A stretch of 64,000 bases of DNA from positions 107,655 through 171,654 of the forward strand of contig NZ_WJIF01000001.1 in NCBI RefSeq assembly GCF_009647605.1, given 5' to 3'. Shown piece after piece: positions 45,431-55,671 of the stretch. The notes beneath the pieces are model-generated. The model saw only the letters and a list, made by a program, of their open reading frames with translations, searched no databases and was not told the DNA's origin. Position 1 is the first letter of the stretch, and the number at the start of each line of letters is the position of its first letter. This DNA comes from Agromyces agglutinans. GTDB lineage: Bacteria; Actinomycetota; Actinomycetes; Actinomycetales; Microbacteriaceae. The position numbers were made by a program, and so were the translations under genes.

Positions 45431-46123
45431 TCACCGAAGCGCGCGGAGGTATCGCCGCCGCGCCTCGAGCTGCGCCACGCGCAGCAGCGGGTACGCGAAG
45501 CGCCAAAGCCCGCTCCGCGCCGGACGCGTCAGCGAGCGGACCGTCAGCACGACGGCATCCCCCGCGCGGTGCAGGATGAACGCCTCTTCGCCGTCGACGG
45601 GATGCCCCGGCAGAGTGCGGTAGGCGAACCCGACGCGGCCGAGGGTTCGAGCCACCTCCGTCACCTCGACGGGTTCCCTGATGGAACACCCGAGTGCCCG
45701 CGCGACGATCACGGGTCGCGCCCCCGGCCGTGCGACAGCATCGGGCGTGACTCGGAATCCGCTTCTCGTCTTCACCCGCCAGCGCATCAGATCGGTCGTG
45801 GCCCGCTCCCAGAGCGCATCGCCCGAACCGATCGTCGCCGAGATCTCGGAGCGTCGGTAGCCTGCGCCGGTAGCCGGCCACCGCGGTTCCCCCGGGCGGG
45901 TGCCGACGGCGGGCCGATCGTCGCCGGCAGTTCGAGCGCCCATCCGCCGGCTACCCGCCGTACCAGCCGAGTGTCGCCCACTCGGGGTCGAGGTCGTCTC
46001 AGGCGCGACCTCGGCGACGGCCCCGCTGCCGACGGTGCATCCGGTGAGCTGTGCGGCCGAAGCGAGGGCCACGCACGCGACGATCACGCGGATACCGGAT
46101 CGGTGGGCACGGCGACTTCGCAT
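45431..46123 (-). CDS. DUF1990 protein with lipoprotein-like N-terminus
   Basis: 230 aa in one frame. Residues 12-33 form a lipoprotein signal ending LTGC; residues about 95-230 are a DUF1990 domain (VGFAYRTLPGHPVDGEEAF, ARRRYLRAL C-terminus). The join (about 45915-46000) has poor codon use in this frame. The +2 frame there reads DDLDPEWATLGWYGG and stops. DUF1990 proteins are usually cytosolic. Either a genuine fusion or a frameshifted lipoprotein gene abutting a DUF1990 gene whose true start is near 45934. Confidence 0.55.
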   Translation of the reverse strand: MRSRRAHRSGIRVIVACVALASAAQLTGCTVGSGAVAEVAPETTSTPSGRHSAGTAGSRRMGARTAGDDRPAVGTRPGEPRWPATGAGYRRSEISATIGSGDALWERATTDLMRWRVKTRSGFRVTPDAVARPGARPVIVARALGCSIREPVEVTEVARTLGRVGFAYRTLPGHPVDGEEAFILHRAGDAVVLTVRSLTRPARSGLWRFAYPLLRVAQLEARRRYLRALR

Positions 46124-46281
46124 TCCGTGATGATGCCACGCGCGCGTGAGGCGTGCACGACACTCTCCACGCGAACGAGCGCGGCGGCGTGGCATCCACC
46201 CGGATGACCCGCCGAAGACCGATGCGGATGGCGCCTATGTGCGCGAACGCGTCGACGCCCTCGGTTCGTGAGGGCCGGGCC

Positions 46282-48630
<2,349 letters not shown>

Positions 48631-48671
48631 GTCACCATCATGGCCAATGCGACCGACCATCGGATGCAACG

Positions 48672-49079
48672 TCAGCTCGGCTGCTGGATGCGGACCATGT
48701 TGCCCGAGGGGTCGCGGAACGCGCAATCGCGCACGCCGTACGGCTGGTCGATCGGCTCCTGCGCGACCTCGGCGCCGCTGGCCTGCACCTGCTCGAACAC
48801 GCCGTCGACGTCGGTCGTCGCGAGGACGATGCTGGCGTAGGTGCCCTTCGCCATCATCTCGGCGATCGTCCGGCCCTCCTCCTCGGTGATGCCCGGGTCC
48901 GCGGTCGGCGGTGTCAGCACCACCGCAGCGTCCTGCCCGGGCGCACCCAGCGTGAGCCAGCGCATGCCGTCGTACCCGACGTCCTTGCGCAGTTCGAAGC
49001 CGAGCACGTCGCGATAGAAGGCGAGGGATGCCTCGGCGTCGGTGTGCGGGAGGAACGTGTACTGAATCGTGATGTCCAT
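48672..49079 (-). CDS. VOC family protein
   Basis: 135-aa vicinal-oxygen-chelate (glyoxalase/bleomycin resistance fold) protein. Two beta-alpha repeats, AFYRDVLGFEL and CAFRDPSGNMVRI. Metal residues are not obvious; YdhG/PhnB-like members often have no known substrate. ATG at 49079 is chosen because TAGCGT sits 7 nt upstream; that -10 box uses the TAG stop codon of the upstream AraC gene. Confidence 0.8.
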   Translation of the reverse strand: MDITIQYTFLPHTDAEASLAFYRDVLGFELRKDVGYDGMRWLTLGAPGQDAAVVLTPPTADPGITEEEGRTIAEMMAKGTYASIVLATTDVDGVFEQVQASGAEVAQEPIDQPYGVRDCAFRDPSGNMVRIQQPS

Positions 49080-49092
49080 GTCCGCCACGCTA
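49080..49092 (-). promoter_or_regulatory. -10 box of leaderless VOC gene
   Basis: Minus-strand TAGCGT (49087-49092), 7 nt from ATG. Its first three bases are the stop codon of the preceding AraC gene. Confidence 0.5.
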
Positions 49093-49533
49093 GCGACGGC
49101 GGGCGGGCGTCGCTTCTCGATTCCTGACCGGTCTGGCGACGCGCTTCGCGAGCACCGAGGGCACCGCCTCGAACACGCCGTCGGGCTCGTTCCGGTACAC
49201 GCTCGGCGGCACGCCGACGAGTTCCGTGAAGCGCGTGCTGAAGGTGCCGAGCGAGGAGCATCCGACCTCGAAGCACACCTCGGTCACGGTGAGGTCCCCG
49301 CGCCGCAGCAGCGCCATCGCACGCTCGATGCGCCGGGTCATCAGGTAGCTGTAGACCGATTCGCCGTACGCCCGCTTGAACTCGCGGCTCAGGTGGCCGG
49401 CCGACAGGTTGACGCCCCGGGCGAGCGCCTCGACGTCGAGGGGCTGGGCGTACTCGCGGTCGATGCGATCGCGCACGCGCCGCAGCAGCGCGAGATCCCG
49501 CAGGCGCTGCGCGTCGTCATTCGGTCCGGGCAC
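49090..49533 (-). CDS. AraC family regulator
   Basis: 147-aa AraC-type DNA-binding protein. HTH1 LDVEALARGVNLSAGHLSREFKRAYG and HTH2 VTEVCFEVGCSSLGTFSTRFTELVG, with a short C-terminal basic tail. No sensor domain, so it may act with the adjacent VOC protein as ligand-binding partner. GTG start at 49531-49533, CACGAT 6 nt upstream. Confidence 0.82.
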   Translation of the reverse strand: MPGPNDDAQRLRDLALLRRVRDRIDREYAQPLDVEALARGVNLSAGHLSREFKRAYGESVYSYLMTRRIERAMALLRRGDLTVTEVCFEVGCSSLGTFSTRFTELVGVPPSVYRNEPDGVFEAVPSVLAKRVARPVRNREATPARRR

Positions 49534-49629
49534 CCTTCGATCGTGCCATCCCCGGGGGTCAATGCCCAGCCGGTCGCCGGACCCGCGCTCTGCCGCGACG
49601 CCGCTTCGCATGACCGCCTGCCGCGCCGC

Positions 49630-49641
49630 TACCCTGTCGCC
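49630..49641 (+). promoter_or_regulatory. -10 box of leaderless PPOX gene
   Basis: TACCCT at 49630-49635, 6 nt before ATG. Confidence 0.5.
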
Positions 49642-50070
49642 ATGGATCGGAAGTCGATGGTGTCGTATGTGCTCGCCCGCCCCGAGGCGGTCGTCGCCAC
49701 GCTCGGACCGGGGGGCGAGCCGCAGGCCGCCTACCTGCCCGTCACGGCGACCGATCGGGGCGAGTTCGTGTTCGACGCCCGCCGCGACTCGCGCAAGGTC
49801 GCGAACCTGCTGCGCGACCCGCGCGTGGCGCTCGTGATCGGCGGCCGCGACGGCACGACCCTGCAGGTGCAGGGGGTCGCCGACCTGCCGACGGATGCCG
49901 CGCTCGAGCGCTGCGCTGCGGCGTACGTGGGCACGTTCCCCGAGTTCGCCGACTCGGTGCGATCGGAATCGATCGTGGTCGTGCGCGTGCGGCCCGACTG
50001 GGCCCGCTTCGGCGACTATCGCGGCGATACGGGCTCGATCGTCGAGGTCCGGCTGGACGCCGTGGCCTGA
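49642..50070 (+). CDS. PPOX-class flavin/F420-type oxidoreductase
   Basis: 142-aa split-barrel protein of the pyridoxamine-phosphate-oxidase superfamily. VVATLGPGGEPQAAYLPVTATDRGEFVFDARRDSRKVANLLRDPRVALVIGG is the family cofactor region. Could use FMN or F420; the cofactor cannot be decided from sequence. Leaderless, divergent from the AraC gene. Confidence 0.8.
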   Translation: MDRKSMVSYVLARPEAVVATLGPGGEPQAAYLPVTATDRGEFVFDARRDSRKVANLLRDPRVALVIGGRDGTTLQVQGVADLPTDAALERCAAAYVGTFPEFADSVRSESIVVVRVRPDWARFGDYRGDTGSIVEVRLDAVA

Positions 50071-50074
50071 GCGC

Positions 50075-50635
50075 TCACATGCCGGGGTGCCCCGTGCAGT
50101 CGACCTCGAGACCCGGGTCGAGGTCGCCCTCCACGAAGTCGCTGTCGCTCACGACGCGCTTGCCGCCGTACGTCAGCGTGCACGAGAGCGAGCCGCCCGA
50201 GTCGGCCGTCGCCCGGAACTCCCAGGGGCTCGACACCACACCGTCGGTGCAGTCGGTCTGGAGGACCGCGATGACCGGGCCCGGCTGCGTCATCCGGCGC
50301 ACGTGTCGCGAACCGTCGGCTCGGAACACGGGATAGGTCACCGCGACGGGAGTCGTGTCGTCGTCGGAGGTGACCACGAAGGCGACGAGGCCGTGCGCCG
50401 CGGGGTCGACCGGGCAATCGCCCATCTGGGCCGGCACCACGTTCACCGCGACGGTCGGGTCGGGGATCTGCGGCTCCCACGGGGTCGACGAGGGCGGGGA
50501 CGCCGCGGGGGCCGTCGTCGACGGCGCATCCGGACCACCCTCGGGCACGGAGCATCCGGCCATCGCGATCGCGGCCACGATCGCGACGGCGCATTGCGAC
50601 AGGACTCCCCCACTCCGGCGCGCAATCGATCGCAT
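50075..50635 (-). CDS. Putative lipoprotein of unknown function
   Basis: 186-aa secreted lipoprotein candidate. Signal peptide of about 25 residues ending MAGC, then a Ser/Thr/Pro-rich linker and a compact domain with paired Cys (MGDCPVD...TDCTDG...SLSCTLT...VDCTG). Function unknown. ATG at 50635 preferred: TACGAT sits 7 nt upstream, making it leaderless; three codons upstream is another Met. Confidence 0.75.
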   Translation of the reverse strand: MRSIARRSGGVLSQCAVAIVAAIAMAGCSVPEGGPDAPSTTAPAASPPSSTPWEPQIPDPTVAVNVVPAQMGDCPVDPAAHGLVAFVVTSDDDTTPVAVTYPVFRADGSRHVRRMTQPGPVIAVLQTDCTDGVVSSPWEFRATADSGGSLSCTLTYGGKRVVSDSDFVEGDLDPGLEVDCTGHPGM

Positions 50636-50648
50636 GGGGCACATCGTA
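50636..50648 (-). promoter_or_regulatory. -10 box of leaderless lipoprotein gene
   Basis: Minus-strand TACGAT (50643-50648), 7 nt before ATG. Confidence 0.55.
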
Positions 50649-50673
50649 GGGCCGGGTCAGCCGCCTGTCACGG

Positions 50674-51171
50674 TCAGTCCGCGGCGCCGGCGAGCACGGC
50701 TGCGGCGAACGCGCTCACGCGCTCTCGCAGTCCGGCGACGCGTTGGGCCTTCGCCGCGTCGAAGTCGAAACCGGGGTAGACCGCCGGCGGCCGCTTCCGC
50801 GCGTTGACGGAGCATCCGAAGTCGGCGCAGCAGAGGGTGCCGATCGTGTCGCCCTTGCGCCCGGCAGCGCCGGCGAGGCGGGCGGAGTAGAACACGACCT
50901 CGTCGGCGAGCTCGACGTCCTGGCACCACGTGCACTGCGCGCGGGCGCGGGGCGTGGCATCCGCTCGCTTCAGCAGGACGCCGACGAGGCGGTCGCCCAC
51001 TTCGGTGACGACGTAGCCGCGTTGCGGGAACTTCCGGTCGCGCCAGCCGAGGAACTCGAGGCGCTCCCAGTCGAGCCGATCGAAGTCGGCGGGCAGTGAC
51101 ACGTCGCTCACCTCCTTGCGGGAGGCGTTCACGAACGAGGAGCGGATCTGGGATTCGGTGATGGGAGTCAT
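50674..51171 (-). CDS. FBP-type treble-clef zinc-finger protein (FusB-like)
   Basis: 165-aa protein matching the FBP C-terminal treble-clef zinc-finger family. Zinc ligands CTWC and CCADFGC are visible at about 80-83 and 114-120. The family includes FusB, which binds elongation factor G and gives fusidic-acid resistance; other members act on EF-G without the drug. RFDRLDWERLEFLGWRDRK-like N-terminal region. Whether it binds EF-G here is inference. Confidence 0.78.
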   Translation of the reverse strand: MTPITESQIRSSFVNASRKEVSDVSLPADFDRLDWERLEFLGWRDRKFPQRGYVVTEVGDRLVGVLLKRADATPRARAQCTWCQDVELADEVVFYSARLAGAAGRKGDTIGTLCCADFGCSVNARKRPPAVYPGFDFDAAKAQRVAGLRERVSAFAAAVLAGAAD

Positions 51172-51331
51172 CAGGTGCCGTCCTGGTCACTCTGGTCACG
51201 CCGCACGTCGGCGAGGATATCACCCGATGCTCGGCGAAGGCGTCGTGCCGGCACGACGCGCTAGCGCATCGGGCGTACGGCGCTGCCGCGACTCGCGCGT
51301 TCACATCCGACCTGCAGCGTTCGACCAGCCA

Positions 51332-51337
51332 TAGCCT
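51332..51337 (+). promoter_or_regulatory. -10 box of HdeD-like gene
   Basis: TAGCCT, about 44 bp before the ATG; the leader ends in AGAAGGGGG. Confidence 0.4.
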
Positions 51338-51381
51338 GAGTCTGCGCGACCATCGTCGCCGCACCAGAAGGGGGTACCACC

Positions 51382-51987
51382 ATGTCCAGTCCGCAGTCGG
51401 ATTCGTATTTCGCCGCGTTCTCGCTCGACGCGGCCGACCTGTCGAAGTCGGCGATCAACACGGTCCGCACGACGCTCGGCATCTCGGGCGCGGTCTCGCT
51501 CATCATCGGCCTGTTCATCACGTTCGCGCCCGAGAAGACCGCGGTCGCGCTCGCGTGGATCTTCGGCCTCTACTTCGTGATCGCGGGCGTGGCCTACCTC
51601 GGCCTCGGCATCTTCTCGAAGGGCATCACGGGTGGCGCGAGGGCGCTCGACATCATCCTCGGCGTGCTGTTCGTGATCGCCGGCATCGTGGTGCTCGCCA
51701 ACCCGTCGGAGTCGGCCGTGTTCCTCGGCATCTTCCTCGGCGTGTTCGTGGGCATCCTGTGGATCGTCGAAGGCGTCGTCGCACTCGTGCAGTCGGGCGA
51801 CGCGGCCTCGAAGGGATGGGCGATCTTCTTCGGCATCCTGAGCCTCGTCGCCGGTCTCGTGCTGCTGTTCTCCCCGCTCTGGGGTGCGGTGTTCCTGTTC
51901 TGGTTCGCCGGCATCGCGCTGATCGTGCTGGGCATCGTGCAGATCGTGCGCGCCTTCACGTTCGGCAAGGGCGCGAAGACCGCCTGA
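51382..51987 (+). CDS. HdeD family (DUF308) membrane protein
   Basis: 201-aa membrane protein with six hydrophobic helices in three hairpin repeats, typical of HdeD/DUF308. HdeD aids acid resistance in E. coli at high cell density; the actinobacterial role is unknown. Soluble N-terminus of about 25 residues. Followed by a strong hairpin terminator. Confidence 0.82.
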   Translation: MSSPQSDSYFAAFSLDAADLSKSAINTVRTTLGISGAVSLIIGLFITFAPEKTAVALAWIFGLYFVIAGVAYLGLGIFSKGITGGARALDIILGVLFVIAGIVVLANPSESAVFLGIFLGVFVGILWIVEGVVALVQSGDAASKGWAIFFGILSLVAGLVLLFSPLWGAVFLFWFAGIALIVLGIVQIVRAFTFGKGAKTA

Positions 51988-52008
51988 ACCGACCCGCTTC
52001 GCGACGAT

Positions 52009-52043
52009 CGAGGCCGGCGGGAGCATCGCTCCCGCCGGCCTCG
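52009..52043. terminator. Terminator hairpin
   Basis: Perfect 16-bp stem CGAGGCCGGCGGGAGC / GCTCCCGCCGGCCTCG with loop ATC, downstream of the HdeD-like gene and of the convergent SDR gene. Confidence 0.8.
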
Positions 52044-52114
52044 TCGTGTCCGTCGGGCGACCCGTCGGCGCTCGTCGTCCGTCGTCGCGTCGACGCGACG
52101 AGCCCGCCGACGCG

Positions 52115-52888
52115 TCAGTCCAGCGACGCGGGACGGAAGCCCGAGATGTCGCCGACGTAGCGCGTGTGGTCGGCGGGGATCGGCTCGACGGCAGCCAGCG
52201 CCACCTCGGCGGCGAACTCGGCGACGTTGTAGAGGCGGCCCGCGTCCTGCTTGCGCGCCTCGATCGCGCCGGGGTTCGCACGCTCGAGCAGCGTCGCCGT
52301 GATCGTTCCCTCGATCATGTCGCCCGAGACGACGACGAACCCGATGCCGGATGCCTCGAGCTGCGGCAGCTTCTCGCGCAGGGCGTCTTCACCGGCCCGC
52401 TTGGAGAGCGCGACCGGCTCGTACTCGGGCATGGTCGGCGTCGTGCGGATGAAGTGGGCCTGGTGGCTCGTGACGAACACGATGCGTGCGCCCTCCGCGA
52501 GGTGCGGCAGCGCGCCCTCGACGACGTTGACCTGCGCATCGCGGTTCAGCCGCATGGCGTAGTCCTCGCCCATGCCGCTCTCCATGCCTCCGGAGGCATT
52601 GAGCACGAGCACGTCGACCTTGCCGAATTCGGCCTCGGCCTGCGCGAACATCGCGCCGACCGAGTCGGCGTCGGTGAGGTCGGCGCCCACGGCGATGGCC
52701 CGCCCGCCTCCGGCGACGATCTCGGCGACGACCTTCTCGGCGCGCGGGGCCTTGCTCCGGTAGTTGATGACGACCGCGGCGCCCGCCTGCGCGAGATAGC
52801 GCGCGGTGTCGGCGCCGATGCCGCGGGAGGACCCCGTCACGAGGGCGACGCGGCCCTCGAGGGAACCGGGGGCGAGTGGGTTGGTCAC
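52115..52888 (-). CDS. SDR-fold protein with altered catalytic Tyr
   Basis: 257-aa short-chain dehydrogenase fold: TGSSRGIG cofactor motif, NASGG, and VTSHQAHF for the Ser region. Where YxxxK is expected the sequence is VALSK, so the catalytic Tyr is Val. A Tyr seven residues before the Lys (YEPVALSK) might substitute. GTG start at 52886-52888 with GAGGAG. Divergent from nfeD. Reductase activity is uncertain. Confidence 0.78.
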   Translation of the reverse strand: MTNPLAPGSLEGRVALVTGSSRGIGADTARYLAQAGAAVVINYRSKAPRAEKVVAEIVAGGGRAIAVGADLTDADSVGAMFAQAEAEFGKVDVLVLNASGGMESGMGEDYAMRLNRDAQVNVVEGALPHLAEGARIVFVTSHQAHFIRTTPTMPEYEPVALSKRAGEDALREKLPQLEASGIGFVVVSGDMIEGTITATLLERANPGAIEARKQDAGRLYNVAEFAAEVALAAVEPIPADHTRYVGDISGFRPASLD

Positions 52889-52978
52889 GATGGTGCTCCT
52901 CGATGGATCGGCGCGGGAGGCCGCGATCGGTATCGGCCAACCGACCCTATCAATCTCCCCCAGCGACCCCCGCACTGC

Positions 52979-52984
52979 TAGGTT
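52979..52984 (+). promoter_or_regulatory. -10 box of nfeD-SPFH-GDPD transcript
   Basis: TAGGTT, about 37 bp before the nfeD GTG; the leader carries GAAGGAG. Confidence 0.45.
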
Positions 52985-53015
52985 CGATCGGGGGCGCGTT
53001 CGAAGGAGACGGATA

Positions 53016-53489
53016 GTGGATGTGCTGACCCAGTACGCGTGGATCGTCTGGCTCGTGCTGATCCTCGTGTTCGCGACGATCGAGATCTTCACGCTCGAGA
53101 TGACCTTCCTGATGCTCGCCATCGGCAGTGTCGCGGGCCTGCTCTCGGGGCTGTTCGGCATCCCGTGGTACGCGCAGTTCATCATCGCGGCGGTCGTCGC
53201 GGTCGCGCTGATCCTCCTGCTCCGACCGCCTCTGCTGCGAACGCTCCGGCGCGGCGGCGACCCGGCGCGCAGCAACATCGACGCCCTCATCGGGGCGGGC
53301 GGCCAGGTCGTGCGCACGGTTTCGGGCGTCGGGGGCCAGGTCAAGCTGCAGAACGGCGACGTCTGGACCGCCAGGCTGTCGCCCATCACCGAACAGGCCG
53401 ACGTCGCGGTCGGCGAGAAGGTGCTCGTCACGGGCATCGACGGGGCGACGGCCGTCGTCGTCCCGGTTGAGAGGAGCACGCCGCAGTAA
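53016..53489 (+). CDS. NfeD family protein
   Basis: 157-aa membrane protein. Three hydrophobic helices (about 6-68), then the OB-fold soluble domain LIGAGGQVVRTVSGVGGQVKL...ARLSP with the NfeD pattern. It partners SPFH proteins in the membrane. GTG start with GAAGGAGA upstream. Its last base is the first base of the SPFH gene. Confidence 0.85.
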   Translation: MDVLTQYAWIVWLVLILVFATIEIFTLEMTFLMLAIGSVAGLLSGLFGIPWYAQFIIAAVVAVALILLLRPPLLRTLRRGGDPARSNIDALIGAGGQVVRTVSGVGGQVKLQNGDVWTARLSPITEQADVAVGEKVLVTGIDGATAVVVPVERSTPQ

Positions 53490-54448
53490 TGGACATCTCC
53501 ACCGTCATCGTGACGATCGTCGTCGTCGCGATCGTCATCTTCGTGATCGTCGTGCTCGCGCGATCGATCCGCATCATCCCCCAGGCCTACGCCGGTGTCG
53601 TCGAACGCCTGGGCCGCTATCACAAGACCCTCACGCCCGGGCTGAACATCCTGATCCCGTTCATCGATCGGCTGCGGCCGCTCGTCGACATGCGCGAGAA
53701 CGTCGTCTCCTTCCCGCCGCAGCCGGTGATCACCGAAGACAACCTCGTCGTCTCGATCGACACGGTCGTCTACTTCCAGGTGACCGATGCCCGGGCCGCG
53801 ACCTATGAGATCGCGAACTACCTCGGTGCGGTCGAGCAGCTGACCACGACGACCCTCCGCAACGTGGTCGGCGGGCTGAACCTCGAGGAGGCGCTGACCT
53901 CGCGCGACAACATCAACGGGCAGCTGCGCGTGGTGCTCGACGAGGCGACCGGCAAGTGGGGCATCCGCGTCTCCCGGGTCGAGCTCAAGGCGATCGACCC
54001 GCCCCTCTCCATCCAGGACTCGATGGAGAAGCAGATGCGCGCCGAGCGCGACCGCCGTGCGCTCATCCTCACGGCCGAGGGCACGAAGCAGTCGCAGATC
54101 CTCACCGCCGAGGGTGCGCGACAGGCCGCGATCCTCCAGGCCGAGGGCGACGCGAAGGCCGCCGTGCTGCGCGCGCAGGGTGAGGCGGAGGCCATCCAGA
54201 CGGTCTTCCGAGCCATCCACGAGGGAAATGCCGACCCCAAGCTGCTCGCCTACCAGTACCTCCAGACGCTGCCCGAGCTCGCCCAGGGCACGGCGAACAA
54301 GCTCTGGATCGTGCCGAGCGAGCTGACCGAGGCCCTCAAGGGCATCGGCAAGGCGTTCGCCCCCGGAACCGCCGAGTCGAACCAGCCGCCGCGCGCGACG
54401 GGTCGCCCGACGGATCGTCCGACCGAACGCCCGGGTGACCTGCTCTAG
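53489..54448 (+). CDS. SPFH/band-7 (stomatin-like) membrane protein
   Basis: 319-aa stomatin-family protein. N-terminal membrane helix (5-25), SPFH domain (28-200) with RLGRYHKTLTPGLNILIPFIDRL, and a coiled coil ILTAEGTKQSQILTAEGARQA region (185-245). Pro-rich tail. With NfeD it forms microdomain/flotillin-like assemblies that affect membrane quality control. The gdpd gene starts within or after its tail. Confidence 0.9.
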   Translation: MDISTVIVTIVVVAIVIFVIVVLARSIRIIPQAYAGVVERLGRYHKTLTPGLNILIPFIDRLRPLVDMRENVVSFPPQPVITEDNLVVSIDTVVYFQVTDARAATYEIANYLGAVEQLTTTTLRNVVGGLNLEEALTSRDNINGQLRVVLDEATGKWGIRVSRVELKAIDPPLSIQDSMEKQMRAERDRRALILTAEGTKQSQILTAEGARQAAILQAEGDAKAAVLRAQGEAEAIQTVFRAIHEGNADPKLLAYQYLQTLPELAQGTANKLWIVPSELTEALKGIGKAFAPGTAESNQPPRATGRPTDRPTERPGDLL

Positions 54449-54455
54449 CCGAGCG

Positions 54456-55211
54456 GTGGCATCGGCGTACTTCGAACCGGCGAGGCCGCGTGTGCTCGCG
54501 CACCGCGGCCTCGCCCTCGACGTCCCCGAGAACACGCCGGCCGCGTTCGCTGCGGCCACCGCCGTGGGCGTGCAGTACGTCGAGACCGACGTGCATCTCT
54601 CGCGCGACGGCGTCGCGGTCGTCGCGCACGACCCCGCGCTCGACCGCGTCGCCGCGCGCACGGAATCGGTCGCCGACCTCACGATGGATGAGCTGCGGGC
54701 CGTCGACCTCGGCGCCGGCCACGGCTTCGCGCCGCTCGACGAGGTGCTCGACGCGTTTCCAACGCTGCGCTTCAACGTCGACGTGAAGGTCGAGGCCGCG
54801 GTCGAAGCGACCGTCGATGCGGTCCGCCGCACGGCCGCAGCCGACCGGGTACTCCTCACCAGTTTCTCGGATGCCCGCCGACGACGGCTCGCATCGCTCG
54901 TACCGGGCGTCGCCACCTCGGCCGGCCGCGGCGGCGTCATCCGGGCCTGGGCGGCGTCCCTCCTCGGCGGCCGCGCGATGATGCGATGGGCGCTCGCCGG
55001 CGCCGATGCGACGCAGGTGCCCGAACGGGTCGGCCCCCTCCCCCTCGTGTCGCGGCGATTCGTCGAGCGGGTGCATACGGCCGGCGCCGAGGTGCACGTC
55101 TGGACGGTGAACGACCCTGTCGACATGGGCCGCCTGCTCGACCTCGGCGTCGATGGCCTCGTCACCGATCGATGCGATCTCGCGCTCCCGCTCATCCGAG
55201 CACGAAGCTGA
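54456..55211 (+). CDS. Glycerophosphodiester phosphodiesterase
   Basis: 251-aa GDPD-fold enzyme. LAHRGLALDVPENTPAAF with the catalytic His and Glu, YVETDVHLSRDG for the metal Glu/Asp, and NVDVKVE. No signal peptide, so probably cytosolic and acting on phospholipid breakdown products. GTG at 54456 gives a conserved start (SAYFEPARPRVLAHRG); an in-frame GTG at 54435 overlapping the SPFH gene is possible. Confidence 0.85.
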   Translation: MASAYFEPARPRVLAHRGLALDVPENTPAAFAAATAVGVQYVETDVHLSRDGVAVVAHDPALDRVAARTESVADLTMDELRAVDLGAGHGFAPLDEVLDAFPTLRFNVDVKVEAAVEATVDAVRRTAAADRVLLTSFSDARRRRLASLVPGVATSAGRGGVIRAWAASLLGGRAMMRWALAGADATQVPERVGPLPLVSRRFVERVHTAGAEVHVWTVNDPVDMGRLLDLGVDGLVTDRCDLALPLIRARS

Positions 55212-55295
55212 GAATTCCCCGACAAACGCGCAGGCGGCGGAAAGGGAATGCCCAGCTTGATCGTTTATACAGGTAGACGATCGAGAGGAGCCGCC

Positions 55296-55664
55296 ATGGC
55301 AGACCGAAGCCTTCGCGGAATGCGAATCGGGGCGCAGAGCCTGCAGAGCGAGGACGGCGTGGTGTTCGCAGACCGTGCGGAGTACACGTACCGCTGCGAG
55401 GACTGCAGTCGCGACACGGTCATGGTCTTCTCCACCGAGGCCGAGATCCCCGACACGTGGGAGTGCCGCTTCTGCGGGCACAACGCCACGCTGCTCGTCG
55501 ACCAGAAGCCGGTCGTGGTCGACCGTTCCGGCGAGAAGGTGGCGCGCACGCACTGGGACATGCTGCTCGAGCGCCGCACCATCCCCGAGCTCGAGGAACT
55601 GCTCGAGGAGCGCCTGCAGTGGCTGCGCGCCCGTCGCGGACAGGCGCAGAAGACCGCTTCCTGA
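55296..55664 (+). CDS. rbpA: RNA polymerase-binding protein RbpA
   Basis: 122-aa essential actinobacterial transcription factor that stabilises the sigma-bound open complex. N-terminal tail SLRGMRIGAQSLQSEDG, core zinc site Cys34/Cys37 and Cys57/Cys60 (CEDC, CRFC), and sigma-interacting C-terminal RRTIPELEELLEERL. ATG with GAGAGGAG. It acts together with the RpoD at 4.8 kb. Convergent with lnt. Confidence 0.95.
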   Translation: MADRSLRGMRIGAQSLQSEDGVVFADRAEYTYRCEDCSRDTVMVFSTEAEIPDTWECRFCGHNATLLVDQKPVVVDRSGEKVARTHWDMLLERRTIPELEELLEERLQWLRARRGQAQKTAS

Positions 55665-55671
55665 CCTGACG

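Noticed and set aside
55244..55266. SigR/SigH-type promoter (GGGAAT...GTT) for rbpA
   Set aside because: GGGAAT at 55244 and GTT at 55263 are only 13 nt apart, too short for the usual spacing, so an oxidative-stress promoter as in Streptomyces rbpA is not supported.
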